A stretch of DNA of 64,000 bases from the NCBI GenBank assembly GCA_002404015.1, contig DHIW01000104.1, positions 124,080 through 188,079 of the forward strand. Reading direction: 5' to 3'. This document shows positions 16,892 through 24,893 of the stretch, in pieces; position 1 is the stretch's first letter, and each line of letters opens with the position of its first letter. Origin of the DNA: Chloroflexi bacterium UBA4736 (GTDB taxonomy: Bacteria; Chloroflexota; Dormibacteria; Dormibacterales; Dormibacteraceae). The position numbers and the translations under genes were made by a program. Below the pieces are notes generated by a model. It was not told the origin of the DNA and searched no databases. It saw only the letters and a program-made list of their open reading frames with translations.

Positions 16892-17269
16892 TCAACCCAC
16901 ACTCTCCAGGGTGGCTTCCGCCTCCGCTTTCAGGCGGCGCATCTCAGTAACGCTGATGGGCGCCACCTCCGTCCACTTGAGGAGGACCTCCAGGAGCCGC
17001 CGCCAGCGCCGCGCCTGCATCTGCGCGGCGGCCCGCCACACGGCCCGAGCGGTGGCGGCGCCGACCAGCCAGCCAGCCACGCAGCAGCAGAAAGCCCCGA
17101 CCAGCAGGTCGAGCCAGCCCATCCATTGGCGGGGCGCCAGCGCGGCCAGGTTGGCGAGGCCGAGCAGGAGGTTGAGCGCGGCCAACGCGGGCAAGATCAG
17201 CCAGTAGAAGGCCCGTACGCGGGAGCTGCTCTCAAGGCTTCCGCGACTGTGCCCGTTGTTTCGCTGCAT
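16892..17269 (-). CDS. Small two-helix membrane protein
   Basis: A 125-residue protein not recognised as a named family. Residues about 20-45 (FYWLILPALAALNLLLGLA) and 51-74 (WLDLLVGAFCCCVAGWLVG) form two membrane helices. The C-terminal half is a basic, amphipathic cytosolic region rich in Arg, Ala and Glu (QMQARRWRRLLEVLLKW). ATG 17269 is chosen because hydrophobicity and codon use become protein-like there; the frame upstream is the shadow of the kinase gene. It is divergent from the NarL-type kinase gene, with a 160-bp spacer. It may be an accessory membrane component of that system, which itself has no membrane segment, but that is only positional inference. Confidence 0.6.
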   Translation of the reverse strand: MQRNNGHSRGSLESSSRVRAFYWLILPALAALNLLLGLANLAALAPRQWMGWLDLLVGAFCCCVAGWLVGAATARAVWRAAAQMQARRWRRLLEVLLKWTEVAPISVTEMRRLKAEAEATLESVG

Positions 17270-17429
17270 CCGCTCAGGCGAGCATGTCACCTGGCGTCGC
17301 GCGGCCGGCAGGGTCATTCGCACCAGTTGTCTGACCGCTGATGCCCAGCCCCGTCTGGGCCGGGGGGTGCTAGGCTCGTATTCGCCAGCAGCCTTGTCTG
17401 GACGGCGGAAGGGTAGGGGGACAACAGAG

Positions 17430-18131
17430 ATGGAGCAACTGGCGGATCCAGGGGGCAGCGTCGATCCATCGGCCGTCGTTCTGCAGGTTGTGCAGACATC
17501 GTCCAGCGATGCCGACGTCAAGCGCTGGCTCGCCCGCGAGCTGCACGACAGTGTCGTCCAGTCATTGAGCCTGATGGTGCTCGAGATGGACCAGTTCAAG
17601 CTGCGCCGGCCCCGGCGCGCGCGCGATGCCAGGCAGGTCGAGCGCCTCGAGGCGCTGGCTCGCAACGCCCTGAGCAGCCTTCGAGAGACGATTCACGAGC
17701 TGCGCGGCGACCAGGCCGGAGAGGCTGAGCTGGTGCCCTGTGTCAGCCTGGCCCTCGAGCGCCTGGAGCGTGACATCGGCATCCGGGCGACCCTCTCGGT
17801 GGCTCCCTCCTGGCCCCCGAGCTTCTCCTGGCTGGTGACCCGCAACCTGGCTCGGGTGATCGACGAGGCGCTTAGCAATGTTCGTTCGCACAGCGCCGCC
17901 AAGCAGGTCACGGTCTCCATGCGGACCGCCGGCGAAAGCGCGCTGGTCTCCGTCCAGGACGATGGCCGTGGGTTCGACCCCGACGGCGCCGGGTCCGGCC
18001 TGCGCATCGGGGGCCTGGGCCTTATCGGCATGCGGGAGCGTGCGCTCCTGATCGGGGGATCGCTGCGGCTCGACAGCGCGCCAGGCCAGGGCACCAAGCT
18101 CTCGCTGGCCTTTCCCATCAGGGGTGTGTGA
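17430..18131 (+). CDS. Cytosolic NarL-type sensor histidine kinase
   Basis: A 233-residue HisKA_3-type kinase. The phospho-acceptor motif is RELHDSVVQSLSL near residue 40; the ATP-binding domain shows NLARVIDEALSNVRSHSAA (N box), VQDDGRGFDPDG (G1) and GLGLIGMRERA (G2). There is no transmembrane or recognisable sensor domain, only about 35 residues before the dimerisation helices, so the signal must come from a partner or the cytosol. ATG 17430 follows a GGGGG ribosome-binding site. Its TGA shares a base with the ATG of the response regulator, a typical cognate pair. The pair is flanked by surface-protein genes and could control them. Confidence 0.88.
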   Translation: MEQLADPGGSVDPSAVVLQVVQTSSSDADVKRWLARELHDSVVQSLSLMVLEMDQFKLRRPRRARDARQVERLEALARNALSSLRETIHELRGDQAGEAELVPCVSLALERLERDIGIRATLSVAPSWPPSFSWLVTRNLARVIDEALSNVRSHSAAKQVTVSMRTAGESALVSVQDDGRGFDPDGAGSGLRIGGLGLIGMRERALLIGGSLRLDSAPGQGTKLSLAFPIRGV

Positions 18132-18769
18132 TGACGATGCCCCGGGTCCTGATCGTCGACGATCAGCTGCTCTTCCGCTCGGGCCTGGCCGGCCTGCTGC
18201 AGGCGGATGGCAGGGTAGAGCTGGTGGGCCAGGCCGCGAACGGCCGCGAGGCGGTCGAGGCGGTCGCGCTATTGAAGCCGGACGTCGTGCTGATGGACGT
18301 GAAAATGCCCGACCTGGACGGCGTTGAGGCGACGCGACAGATCACCTCGGGGCACCCGGGCGTCAAGGTCCTGGTCGTCAGCGGCTTTGGGGCCGACAGC
18401 TTTGTGATCGACGCCCTGAAGGCGGGCGCCAGCGGCTACCTGCTCAAGGACAGCGGAATCGAGTCGATCGTGTCCAGCATCGTGGCGGTGGCCTCGGGTG
18501 AGAGCGTGATGACGCAGACGGTCGCCAACCGCGTGCTGGAGATGCTGACCCTGATGCCGCGGCAGTTCTATGACGGCCTCACCGAGCGCGAGGTCGAGAT
18601 TCTGCGCCTGCTGGCCGACGGTCTGGCCAACAAGCAGATCGCCTACCGCCTGCGGGTGAGCGACAAGACCGTCCGCAACCACATCAGCAACGTGTACCGC
18701 AAGCTGGGCATCTCCGACCGCACCCAGGCGGTGCTGTACGCGGTGAGGAAGGGCCTGGTCGAAGCCTGA
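18131..18769 (+). CDS. NarL/LuxR-family response regulator
   Basis: A 212-residue regulator. The receiver domain has the acidic pocket (VLIVDDQ), phospho-accepting Asp in VVLMDVKMPDLDG and the switch Lys in GYLLKDSG. The LuxR-type helix-turn-helix at the C-terminus reads LTEREVEILRLLADG, then NKQIAYRLRVSDKTVRNHISNVYRKL in short runs. ATG 18131 overlaps the kinase stop by one base. It is the nearest obvious DNA-binding protein to the GGGACA palindromes at 13813, 16751, 16796 and 18806; binding to them is a hypothesis only. Confidence 0.92.
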   Translation: MTMPRVLIVDDQLLFRSGLAGLLQADGRVELVGQAANGREAVEAVALLKPDVVLMDVKMPDLDGVEATRQITSGHPGVKVLVVSGFGADSFVIDALKAGASGYLLKDSGIESIVSSIVAVASGESVMTQTVANRVLEMLTLMPRQFYDGLTEREVEILRLLADGLANKQIAYRLRVSDKTVRNHISNVYRKLGISDRTQAVLYAVRKGLVEA

Positions 18770-18805
18770 GCGCGGCCGCCGGGGTCACGGTCTGGCTCAG
18801 TCCGA

Positions 18806-18823
18806 CTGGGACATTGTTCCCAG
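18806..18823. promoter_or_regulatory. Perfect CTGGGA-6-TCCCAG palindrome
   Basis: CTGGGACATTGTTCCCAG, perfect 6-bp arms. The centre is about 31 bases upstream of a TATCGT hexamer (18846-18851), the likely -10 box of the short gene at 18892. This is the same spacing as for the sites at 13813 and 16751. It lies just after the response-regulator gene. Confidence 0.6.
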
Positions 18824-18891
18824 CGACAGGTGCTGGGACCGCGGCTATCGTGGGAGCTGGAGCGGGTCGCAGCTCGACCCCCCTCCAGGAG

Positions 18892-19050
18892 ATGATCGCC
18901 GTGACCCTGGTCAAGCTGCTCGCCCTGGTCGGCCTGCTGGGAGCGCTCGCCGGCGCGAGCGGCCTTGTGCTGCCTCGTGTCCTGGCGTCCCTGCCCGCGG
19001 CCGCGCTGCTTGCGATCGTCGATTCAGGGGCCGCCGGCTCAGCTCACTGA
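18892..19050 (+). CDS. Small hydrophobic peptide (about 52 aa)
   Basis: A short open frame encoding a nearly continuous hydrophobic helix (VTLVKLLALVGLLGALAGASGLVL) and a small, Ala-rich tail. An AGGAG element abuts the ATG at 18892 and would suit a GTG at 18901 better, so the start may be 18901. The upstream region carries a palindrome and a plausible -10 box, which supports a transcribed gene. No family is recognised. It may be a small membrane regulator or a signal-peptide-like remnant; the length makes coding status uncertain. Confidence 0.45.
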   Translation: MIAVTLVKLLALVGLLGALAGASGLVLPRVLASLPAAALLAIVDSGAAGSAH

Positions 19051-19167
19051 GGCCGGCTGGGCTCCCCGCAGGACGCGGCCTCCAGCGCAGGTTTTCGCGC
19101 CCGTAGCCGTCAAATCCTTCACCTCCTCCGCTGAATCAAAGGGACTCGGCCCGGGGGACCTTTCCGC

Positions 19168-20685
19168 ATGGCTATATCCACACGCACGGTCGCTGCTCGC
19201 CTATCGGCACTCGGTGTGGCCGCGCTGATCGCCATCGCCCTGACGGGGAGCGGTCCCCTGAAGCCGGCGGCTGCGAACGCCGCCGGGCCCGCCTTCGCCG
19301 TCGGCATGTACAACACCGGGACGCCCTGGTCGTTCACGTCGGTGTCGAGCCTCGAAGCCCAGATGAATTTCCACATGCAGATCATTCACTGGTACCAGGC
19401 CTGGGGCGCCACCCCCGTGAACGCCCGCGACTTCGACCCCTCGTTCCTGACCGCGACGGTCGCCCACGGCTCGACGCCCTTCATCAGCTGGGAACCGTGG
19501 GACATCACCCTGGCGACCAACCAGCAGACCTTCCCGTTGCGGGCGATCGCGAGCGGGCAGTTCGATTCCTACATCGACACCTGGGCCAACGGCCTTCACA
19601 ACTACGGCCAGCCGGTGCTGCTGAGCTTCGCTCATGAGATGCAGGGCGACTGGTACCCGTGGGGCTACGGTGTCAACGGCAACACTGCCGCTGACTACAT
19701 CAGCGCCTACCGCCATGTTCACGACCGCTTCACGGCCGCCGGAGCCACCAACGTCCGGTGGGTCTGGACCGTCGACGCCGACGACGCTGGCAGCTCGCGC
19801 CCGCCGGCGACCACCTTCTATCCCGGCGACGCCTACACCGATTGGCTCGGGGTCGACGCCTACAACTGGGGAACGTCTCAGTCCTGGAGCTCGTGGCGAT
19901 CACTGGCCGACGTCCTCAGCAACACCTACCAGGAGTTCACTCAGCTGAACGCCACCAAGCCGATCGTGCTCTCGGAGTGGGGTTCCACCGAGGCCGGCGG
20001 GAGCAAGCCGGCCTGGATCCTGGCCGCCGCGAACGACCTTCAGCAGTACTTTCCCCGGGTCCAGGCCGTGATCTGGTTCAACGAGCACGGGTCGCGGTGG
20101 GCCATCGACAGCTCGCCCCAGTCCGTGGCCGCTGCCGGCCAGGCCTTCCGGCAGCTGGCGAACCCCGGCTGCATCGGCAGCGGTTCGGTGGCCACCCAGA
20201 CCAACACCAGCGGCAGCGGTGGCCTGATCGTACGTATGGGCACGCTCACCTGCCTGCTCATCGTCCCGCCGACCCTGGGGGCCGCGGTCGTCGCCGCTCC
20301 GGCCGCCTCGAGTCCGGCCGCCGCGCCGGCCGTCCCGGCCTCGATCCCGCCGGCGCCCGCCGTCGTCGTGCCGGCGGCCATCCCCCCGGCACCCGCCGCC
20401 GTCGTGCCCGCCGCAATCCCAGCGGCTGCCGCAGCCGTCGTGCCGGCCGTCTCCCCGCCCGAGCCGGCGCCGTTCGTCGTGTCGCCCGTGGGGCCGGCCC
20501 TGTTCGACGGCGCGCCGTTCAGCGGTGCCTCGGCCTCGGTGGCGACGCCGGCCCGGCCGCGGGCCGAGTCTTGGCTGGGGAGGGTCCTGAGAAACGGCCT
20601 GGGCGTGCTGCGCGGAGCCTTCGGCCGGCCGGCTCCCCGGCCTACGGTCGCCGGTCCGGACGGCGACCGCCTGACGATCCTCTAG
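19168..20685 (+). CDS. Secreted GH26-like glycoside hydrolase with Pro/Ala-rich C-terminal tail
   Basis: A 505-residue exported enzyme. The signal peptide covers about residues 1-40. The TIM-barrel domain (about 45-330) carries the likely acid/base Glu in LLSFAHEMQGDWYPWG and the likely nucleophile Glu in IVLSEWGS, the layout of family 26 mannanases and related glucanases, with WVWTVDADD and VIWFNEHG also in place. The C-terminal 170 residues are low-complexity Pro/Ala/Val with about three copies of a VVPAAIPPAPAA-type repeat, probably a wall-spanning linker; no sorting motif follows. It may cleave the surface polysaccharide made by the upstream locus or plant mannans. Its end overlaps the convergent cupin gene by 4 bp. 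Confidence 0.8.
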   Translation: MAISTRTVAARLSALGVAALIAIALTGSGPLKPAAANAAGPAFAVGMYNTGTPWSFTSVSSLEAQMNFHMQIIHWYQAWGATPVNARDFDPSFLTATVAHGSTPFISWEPWDITLATNQQTFPLRAIASGQFDSYIDTWANGLHNYGQPVLLSFAHEMQGDWYPWGYGVNGNTAADYISAYRHVHDRFTAAGATNVRWVWTVDADDAGSSRPPATTFYPGDAYTDWLGVDAYNWGTSQSWSSWRSLADVLSNTYQEFTQLNATKPIVLSEWGSTEAGGSKPAWILAAANDLQQYFPRVQAVIWFNEHGSRWAIDSSPQSVAAAGQAFRQLANPGCIGSGSVATQTNTSGSGGLIVRMGTLTCLLIVPPTLGAAVVAAPAASSPAAAPAVPASIPPAPAVVVPAAIPPAPAAVVPAAIPAAAAAVVPAVSPPEPAPFVVSPVGPALFDGAPFSGASASVATPARPRAESWLGRVLRNGLGVLRGAFGRPAPRPTVAGPDGDRLTIL

Positions 20686-21095
20686 AGAGCCCCCAGGTTC
20701 TCCACGATCGCCTCCTGCGTGGTGCGGGCGATCACGACCACCGCCGGCTCGTCGCTGTCGGTGTTGGACTCGACGTGGGGCACGAAAGGCGGCACGAAGA
20801 CGAAGTCCCCGGGATCGGTGGCAAGCTTGACCTCGCGCCCCGCCAGCTTGTAGATGAACACCGGGTGGCCCGAGACGACGTAGATCGCCGTCTCGGAGTG
20901 GCCGTGGTGATGGGCGCCCGAGCTCGCGCCCGGAGCAACCGTCGTCTGCCCCATCCAGATCGCCTGCGACCCCACCGACTCCCCGGAGATCGCCGCCAGC
21001 CGGGCCATGCCCGCGGTCTGCGCGGTGCTGGTGGTGCAGGCAGCCGGCGGCACGTGGTGCAGCCGGGCCTCGCCAGGTTCGGGCCGATCGCTCAC
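20682..21095 (-). CDS. Cupin-domain protein
   Basis: A 137-residue single-domain cupin. Metal-binding motif 1 is GAHHHGHSETAIYVVSG and motif 2 is PGDFVFVPPFVPHVESN, each giving the usual His/Glu ligands of a beta-barrel metal site. The protein resembles small dioxygenase-like or sensor cupins; a substrate cannot be named. The start codon overlaps the stop of the kinase-regulator fusion gene by 4 bp (same strand), so it is likely the downstream cistron of that operon. Confidence 0.85.
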   Translation of the reverse strand: MSDRPEPGEARLHHVPPAACTTSTAQTAGMARLAAISGESVGSQAIWMGQTTVAPGASSGAHHHGHSETAIYVVSGHPVFIYKLAGREVKLATDPGDFVFVPPFVPHVESNTDSDEPAVVVIARTTQEAIVENLGAL

Positions 21096-22783
21096 AGCCA
21101 GCCCTTGTCCAGGGCGATCCTGGCCGCTTCGGTCCGGTTCCTCGCGTTCAGCTTCTGGATCGCGTTGGAAAGGTGGTTGCGCACGGTCCCCTCGGACAGG
21201 AACATCCGGACCGCCACATCGGAGACGGTGGCGCCGCCGGCGAACGCCCCCAGGACCTCCGCCTCGCGCGGAGACAGCGGGCTCTCGCCGTCGCTCAGAG
21301 CCTGGGCGGCCAGGCTGGGGTCGACCACCCGCTCGCCGGCCGCCGTGCGCCGGATCGCGACTGCCAGCTCCTCCGCGCGGGCATCCTTGAGCATGAAGCC
21401 GCTGGCCCCGGCCGCCATCGCTCGGCGCAGGAAGCCGGGACGGCCGAAGGTGGTCAGGATTAGGACGCGGCAGTCGGGCAGCTCGCGGCGCAGCTCGGCG
21501 GCGGCCGCGATCCCGTCCTGGCCCGGCATTTCGATGTCCAACAGTGCCACCTGGGGCCGGTGCTCGCGGGCGGCGGGGAGCACCTGGTCGCCCCGGTTGA
21601 CCTCCGCCACCACCTCGATGTCGGGCTCCAGCGAGAGCAGGGCCGCCAGCGCTCCGCGGACCAGGTCCTGGTCCTCGGCCAGGAGCACCCTGATCAGGGG
21701 GACGGTGACCAGGAGGCGCCAGCCGCCCACCGGTCGGGGACCGAACTCCACGTCGCCCTGCCGGCCGACCACCCGTTCCCGGAGGCCGCGCAGGCCGTTC
21801 CCGGGCTCGAACGAGTCGCCGCCGCGCCCGTCATCGGTGAGCTCCAGCTCGGCCCGGTCGGCGGTCCGGTTCAGGCAGATGCTGGCGGCGCTGGCGCCCG
21901 CATGGCGGACGACGTTGGTGACGCCCTCCCGCAGAGCCCAGGCGAGCACGTGGTCCACGGGCACCGGGAGCGCCAGCTGGGACTGCTCGACGCGCACCCT
22001 CACCCCGGCGGCGGCCAGGGCGGAGCGGGCCTCCTGGAGCTCGTCCGAGAGGCTCGCAGCCCGGTAACCGGCCACCGCCTCGCGCACCTCGGTCAGCGCC
22101 TGGCGGGCCACTCGCTCGATGTCGGCCACCTCCGCCGCGGCGCGTTCCGGCGAGCGCCCGCCGAGCCTGCGGGCCAGCTCGGCTTTCAGCACGATCACCG
22201 AAAGGCTGTGCCCGAGCAGGTCGTGGAGGTCTCGCGAGAAGCGCAGCCGCTCCTCGGCCACCGCGAGCTGGGCGACCTCCTCGCGAGCCTCGTTGAGCGC
22301 CTGGTTGGTCCTGACCAGGAAGCCCGATGCCATCACGGCCAGACCGATCATCGGGACCTCGATCAGGACGAAGGCGACGAAGATCGGCGGCGCTCCCTCG
22401 AGGATCGCCAGTGCGACGCTCAGGAGGGAGACGGCCGCCACCCCCGGGACGCCGCGCCGCCAGGTGCTGAACGATCCGCCGGTCGCCGCCGCCACGTAGA
22501 TGAAGAGCGTGCCCCAGTCGCTGCCGCTGGCCAGAGTCATGAGCGTGGCGATGGCGGTCAGCGAAACCAGCCCCACCAGGATGCCGCCTATGTCGCAGTC
22601 CGAGAGCCGGACCCAGTGCCACGCGTACACCAGGCAGAAGACGGTCACCGCGAAGATCGAGCCGGCGATCTCGGCGCGGGGGTGGTGGCCGTCGAATAGA
22701 TTGGCGATCGGGAAGGCCAGGAAGATGAGCCAGATCAGCGCGAACACATACGTGATGGCCCTCCGCCGCTTTGACCAGCCCAT
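21092..22783 (-). CDS. Fused membrane histidine kinase-NarL response regulator (DesK-DesR-like fusion)
   Basis: A single 563-residue chain combining two proteins usually encoded separately. Residues about 8-170 hold six membrane helices. The HisKA_3 region has RFSRDLHDLLGHSLSVIVLK, and the ATPase domain has ALREGVTNVVRHAGA and LTDDGRGGD. Directly after the kinase end (VTVPL) the receiver begins as IRVLLAEDQDLV, with Asp in VALLDIEMPGQDG and Lys in FMLKDAR, then a LuxR-type HTH (LSPREAEVLGAFAGG...EGTVRNHLSNAIQKL). No stop or frame change is seen at the junction (around 21690). A TAACCT -10 box lies 7 bases before the ATG, suggesting a leaderless message. It is divergent from an ABC exporter with a palindromic operator between. 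Confidence 0.88.
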   Translation of the reverse strand: MGWSKRRRAITYVFALIWLIFLAFPIANLFDGHHPRAEIAGSIFAVTVFCLVYAWHWVRLSDCDIGGILVGLVSLTAIATLMTLASGSDWGTLFIYVAAATGGSFSTWRRGVPGVAAVSLLSVALAILEGAPPIFVAFVLIEVPMIGLAVMASGFLVRTNQALNEAREEVAQLAVAEERLRFSRDLHDLLGHSLSVIVLKAELARRLGGRSPERAAAEVADIERVARQALTEVREAVAGYRAASLSDELQEARSALAAAGVRVRVEQSQLALPVPVDHVLAWALREGVTNVVRHAGASAASICLNRTADRAELELTDDGRGGDSFEPGNGLRGLRERVVGRQGDVEFGPRPVGGWRLLVTVPLIRVLLAEDQDLVRGALAALLSLEPDIEVVAEVNRGDQVLPAAREHRPQVALLDIEMPGQDGIAAAAELRRELPDCRVLILTTFGRPGFLRRAMAAGASGFMLKDARAEELAVAIRRTAAGERVVDPSLAAQALSDGESPLSPREAEVLGAFAGGATVSDVAVRMFLSEGTVRNHLSNAIQKLNARNRTEAARIALDKGWL

Positions 22784-22832
22784 GTCGCAGAGGTTAGCTC
22801 CCTCGCCCGCGCAGGAGAAGTGACTCAGCGGC

Positions 22833-22855
22833 TGACATTGAAGTTACGAATGTCA
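22833..22855. promoter_or_regulatory. TGACATT-9-AATGTCA operator between kinase-regulator fusion and ABC exporter
   Basis: Perfect 7-bp inverted repeat with a 9-base spacer, in the 133-bp region between divergent genes. DesR/LiaR-type NarL regulators commonly bind TGAC...GTCA palindromes beside the exporter they control, so the HTH of the fused protein is the natural candidate. Confidence 0.65.
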
Positions 22856-22916
22856 TGCGCAAGTCCTGACGGGTCCTACTGGGCGGCCGCGCCGGACCCG
22901 ACTAGGCTGGGGGCCT

Positions 22917-23819
22917 GTGACAATCCTCGCCGTCGAGCTGATCGGAGCCCGCAAGCAGTTCGGCTCGCTCGAAGCCGTGCGCGGCGTCGACCTGGCCATC
23001 CAGCAGGGTGAGGTCGTCGCCATGCTGGGCCCCAACGGAGCGGGCAAGACAACCTGCATCAACCTGATGCTGGGCATGAGAAAACCGACGGCCGGCCAGG
23101 CGCGGCTCTTCGGCCTCGATCCCTCCGACCGGCGGGCCCGCAGCCGCTGCGGCGTCATGCTGCAGGAGTCCGGCGTGATCGGCGCCCTCAAGGTGCGCGA
23201 GCTGGTCGACCTCTTTCGCTCCTACTATCCCCATCCCATGCCGGCCGAACGCGCGATCGCACTGGCCGGGCTCCAGGAGCAGGCTGGACAGGCGGCCTCG
23301 AAGCTCTCGGGCGGCCAGCGCCAGCGCCTCTACTTCGCCCTGGCGGTCTGCGGCGACCCCGAGGTGATCTTCCTGGACGAGCCCTCCGTGGGAATGGACG
23401 TGGAGGCGCGGCGGGCGTTCCTGGCAGGCATCGGCGAGTTCGCAGCGTCCGGCAAGACGATCGTGCTGACCACCCACTACCTGGAGGAGGCCGACGAGCT
23501 GGCGCAGCGGATCATCGTGATCGACCGCGGCCTCGTGATCGCCGACGCCAGCCCGACCGAGATCAAGTCGCGGGTCGCCGGCAAGCGGATCAGCTTCGTC
23601 AGCCGGGACGTCACCGAGGCGGTCCTGAGCGGGCTGGATGTGAAGAGCATGGACATCAAAGGCGAGCGCTTCCGGCTGCTCAGCAACGAGCCCGAGGCGG
23701 TGCTTCGCGAGCTCTTCCGGCGTGGCCTCGACATCCGCGAGCTCGAGGTCGCCGGCGCGGATCTCGAGGAGGCCTTCATCAGCCTCACCTCACACGCGCA
23801 GGAGAAGACGACCGTCTAA
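22917..23819 (+). CDS. ABC exporter ATP-binding protein (DrrA-like)
   Basis: A 300-residue nucleotide-binding subunit. Walker A is GPNGAGKTT, the signature is KLSGGQRQRLYF, Walker B is VIFLDEPSVGMD and the switch His is in TTHYLEEAD. A C-terminal extension of about 80 residues follows, as in drug and antibiotic exporters of the DrrA type. GTG 22917 is used; a TAGGCT -10 box ends 8 bases before it and no ribosome-binding site is present, so the message is probably leaderless. It is coupled to the permease gene by a one-base overlap (TAATG). With the divergent kinase-regulator it forms a self-contained envelope-stress or antimicrobial-export module. Confidence 0.93.
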   Translation: MTILAVELIGARKQFGSLEAVRGVDLAIQQGEVVAMLGPNGAGKTTCINLMLGMRKPTAGQARLFGLDPSDRRARSRCGVMLQESGVIGALKVRELVDLFRSYYPHPMPAERAIALAGLQEQAGQAASKLSGGQRQRLYFALAVCGDPEVIFLDEPSVGMDVEARRAFLAGIGEFAASGKTIVLTTHYLEEADELAQRIIVIDRGLVIADASPTEIKSRVAGKRISFVSRDVTEAVLSGLDVKSMDIKGERFRLLSNEPEAVLRELFRRGLDIRELEVAGADLEEAFISLTSHAQEKTTV

Positions 23820-24616
23820 TGAGCATCGCGGCAACTCCCAACCTGGACGTGGCACCCATCCCCCGAATGCTCTGGACGCAGACGCGGGCCATGGTCACCA
23901 ACACGCTGCGCATCCCGGCGTTCAGCCTGACGACGATCATCCTGCCGATCATGTTCTTCGCCTTCTTCGGGCTGTCCCACGTGAACGACAAGATCCCCGG
24001 CAGCTCGCTCAGCGTGGGCGCCTACCTCATGGCGTCATTCGGCGCCTACGCGGTGAGCAGCGCCATGGTCTTCAACTTCGGGATCGGCGCCGCGGTGGCG
24101 CGTGCCCAGAAACTGGATCTCCTACAGCGCGCGACCCCGCTGCCGCCGGCAGTGGCGATCGCCGCCAACGTGATCAACGCCATGGTCTTCGCTCTGCTCT
24201 CGCTGATCGCCCTCTTTCTCTTCGTCTTCATCGTGGGCGGCGTCCGGCTGCCCGTCGAGACCTGGCTCAGCCTGACCTTCCGGCTGCTGACCGGTGCGCT
24301 GCCCCTGATCGGCCTCGGCATGGCCATCGGATACTCCGCCGGGCCCAACTCGGCTCCCGCGGTGGCCAACCTCATCTACCTGCCGATGTCCTTCGCGTCG
24401 GGCCTGTTCATCCCAGTCTCGCAGCTGCCGGATTTCATCCAGAAGATCGCGCCCTTGCTGCCCACCTATCACTACGGGCAGCTGGCCTGGAACGCGATCG
24501 GCGCGGACACCGAATCTGTCGGCAAGGCCGTGCTCTACCTGGGGATCTGGTCTGTGATCCTGTTCGGGGTCGCGCTGCGCGCCTTCCGGCTCGACCAATC
24601 CCGGAAGTTCGCCTAG
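23819..24616 (+). CDS. ABC-2 type exporter permease
   Basis: A 265-residue membrane subunit with six helices, including IPAFSLTTIILPIMFFAFFGL and the conserved late region LIYLPMSFASGLFIPVSQLP, where the family has the ABC-2 signature near the fifth helix. It pairs with the ATPase gene immediately upstream, overlapping by one base. The substrate is unknown; lipid, peptide antibiotic and drug export are all possible. A truncated nitroreductase gene abuts its 3' end on the other strand. Confidence 0.92.
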   Translation: MSIAATPNLDVAPIPRMLWTQTRAMVTNTLRIPAFSLTTIILPIMFFAFFGLSHVNDKIPGSSLSVGAYLMASFGAYAVSSAMVFNFGIGAAVARAQKLDLLQRATPLPPAVAIAANVINAMVFALLSLIALFLFVFIVGGVRLPVETWLSLTFRLLTGALPLIGLGMAIGYSAGPNSAPAVANLIYLPMSFASGLFIPVSQLPDFIQKIAPLLPTYHYGQLAWNAIGADTESVGKAVLYLGIWSVILFGVALRAFRLDQSRKFA

Positions 24617-24619
24617 CAG

Positions 24620-24893
24620 GGTGTTGAAAAGGGTCGGCGAGGGATTCGCCTGGGCGCCGAAGCACCGTCGGTTCCTTCAGGGCGACGTACGCCTGCCGGC
24701 GGTAGATCTCGCCGACCCGCCTCTTGAGCTCCGGGTCGCGGACGATCAGCCAGCGGGCCGGCTGGCTGCTGCCGCCCGGCGCGGCCATTGTCGCGGCCTC
24801 GATGAGCTTCATCAGGTCGCCCTCCGCGACGCCGCGTCGGGGGTCGAGACGGCGCATGGCGCGGGTGGTCCGGATCGCCTCCCCGAGCTCCAC
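24620..24893 (-). pseudogene. Nitroreductase-family gene, 3' truncated
   Basis: The GTG at 24893 overlaps the stop of the PfkB kinase gene and starts a clear nitroreductase N-terminus (VELGEAIRTTRAMRRLDP, then IEAATMAAPGGSSQPARWLIV and DPELKRRVGEIYRRQAYVAL), containing the FMN-binding Arg/Ser region. After about 85-90 residues homology ends at ATGLASDPFQHP-like sequence next to the end of the convergent permease gene, and the frame then runs only as antisense of the permease. A complete enzyme needs about 190-200 residues, so the dimer and C-terminal FMN contacts are lost. A deletion or rearrangement between the two genes is likely; TTTTCAACACCCTG at the join is suggestive of an old mobile-element edge but nothing more is left. 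Confidence 0.7.

Noticed and set aside
17343..17360. GCCCAG-6-CTGGGC inverted repeat before the NarL-type kinase
   Set aside because: Similar arm length and spacing to the 18806 site, but it lacks the GGGACA core and lies at a different distance from the -10-like box.
24613..24640. Possible insertion-sequence end at the nitroreductase break (TTTTCAACACCCTG)
   Set aside because: No transposase, no inverted partner and no target duplication could be found; too short to call.
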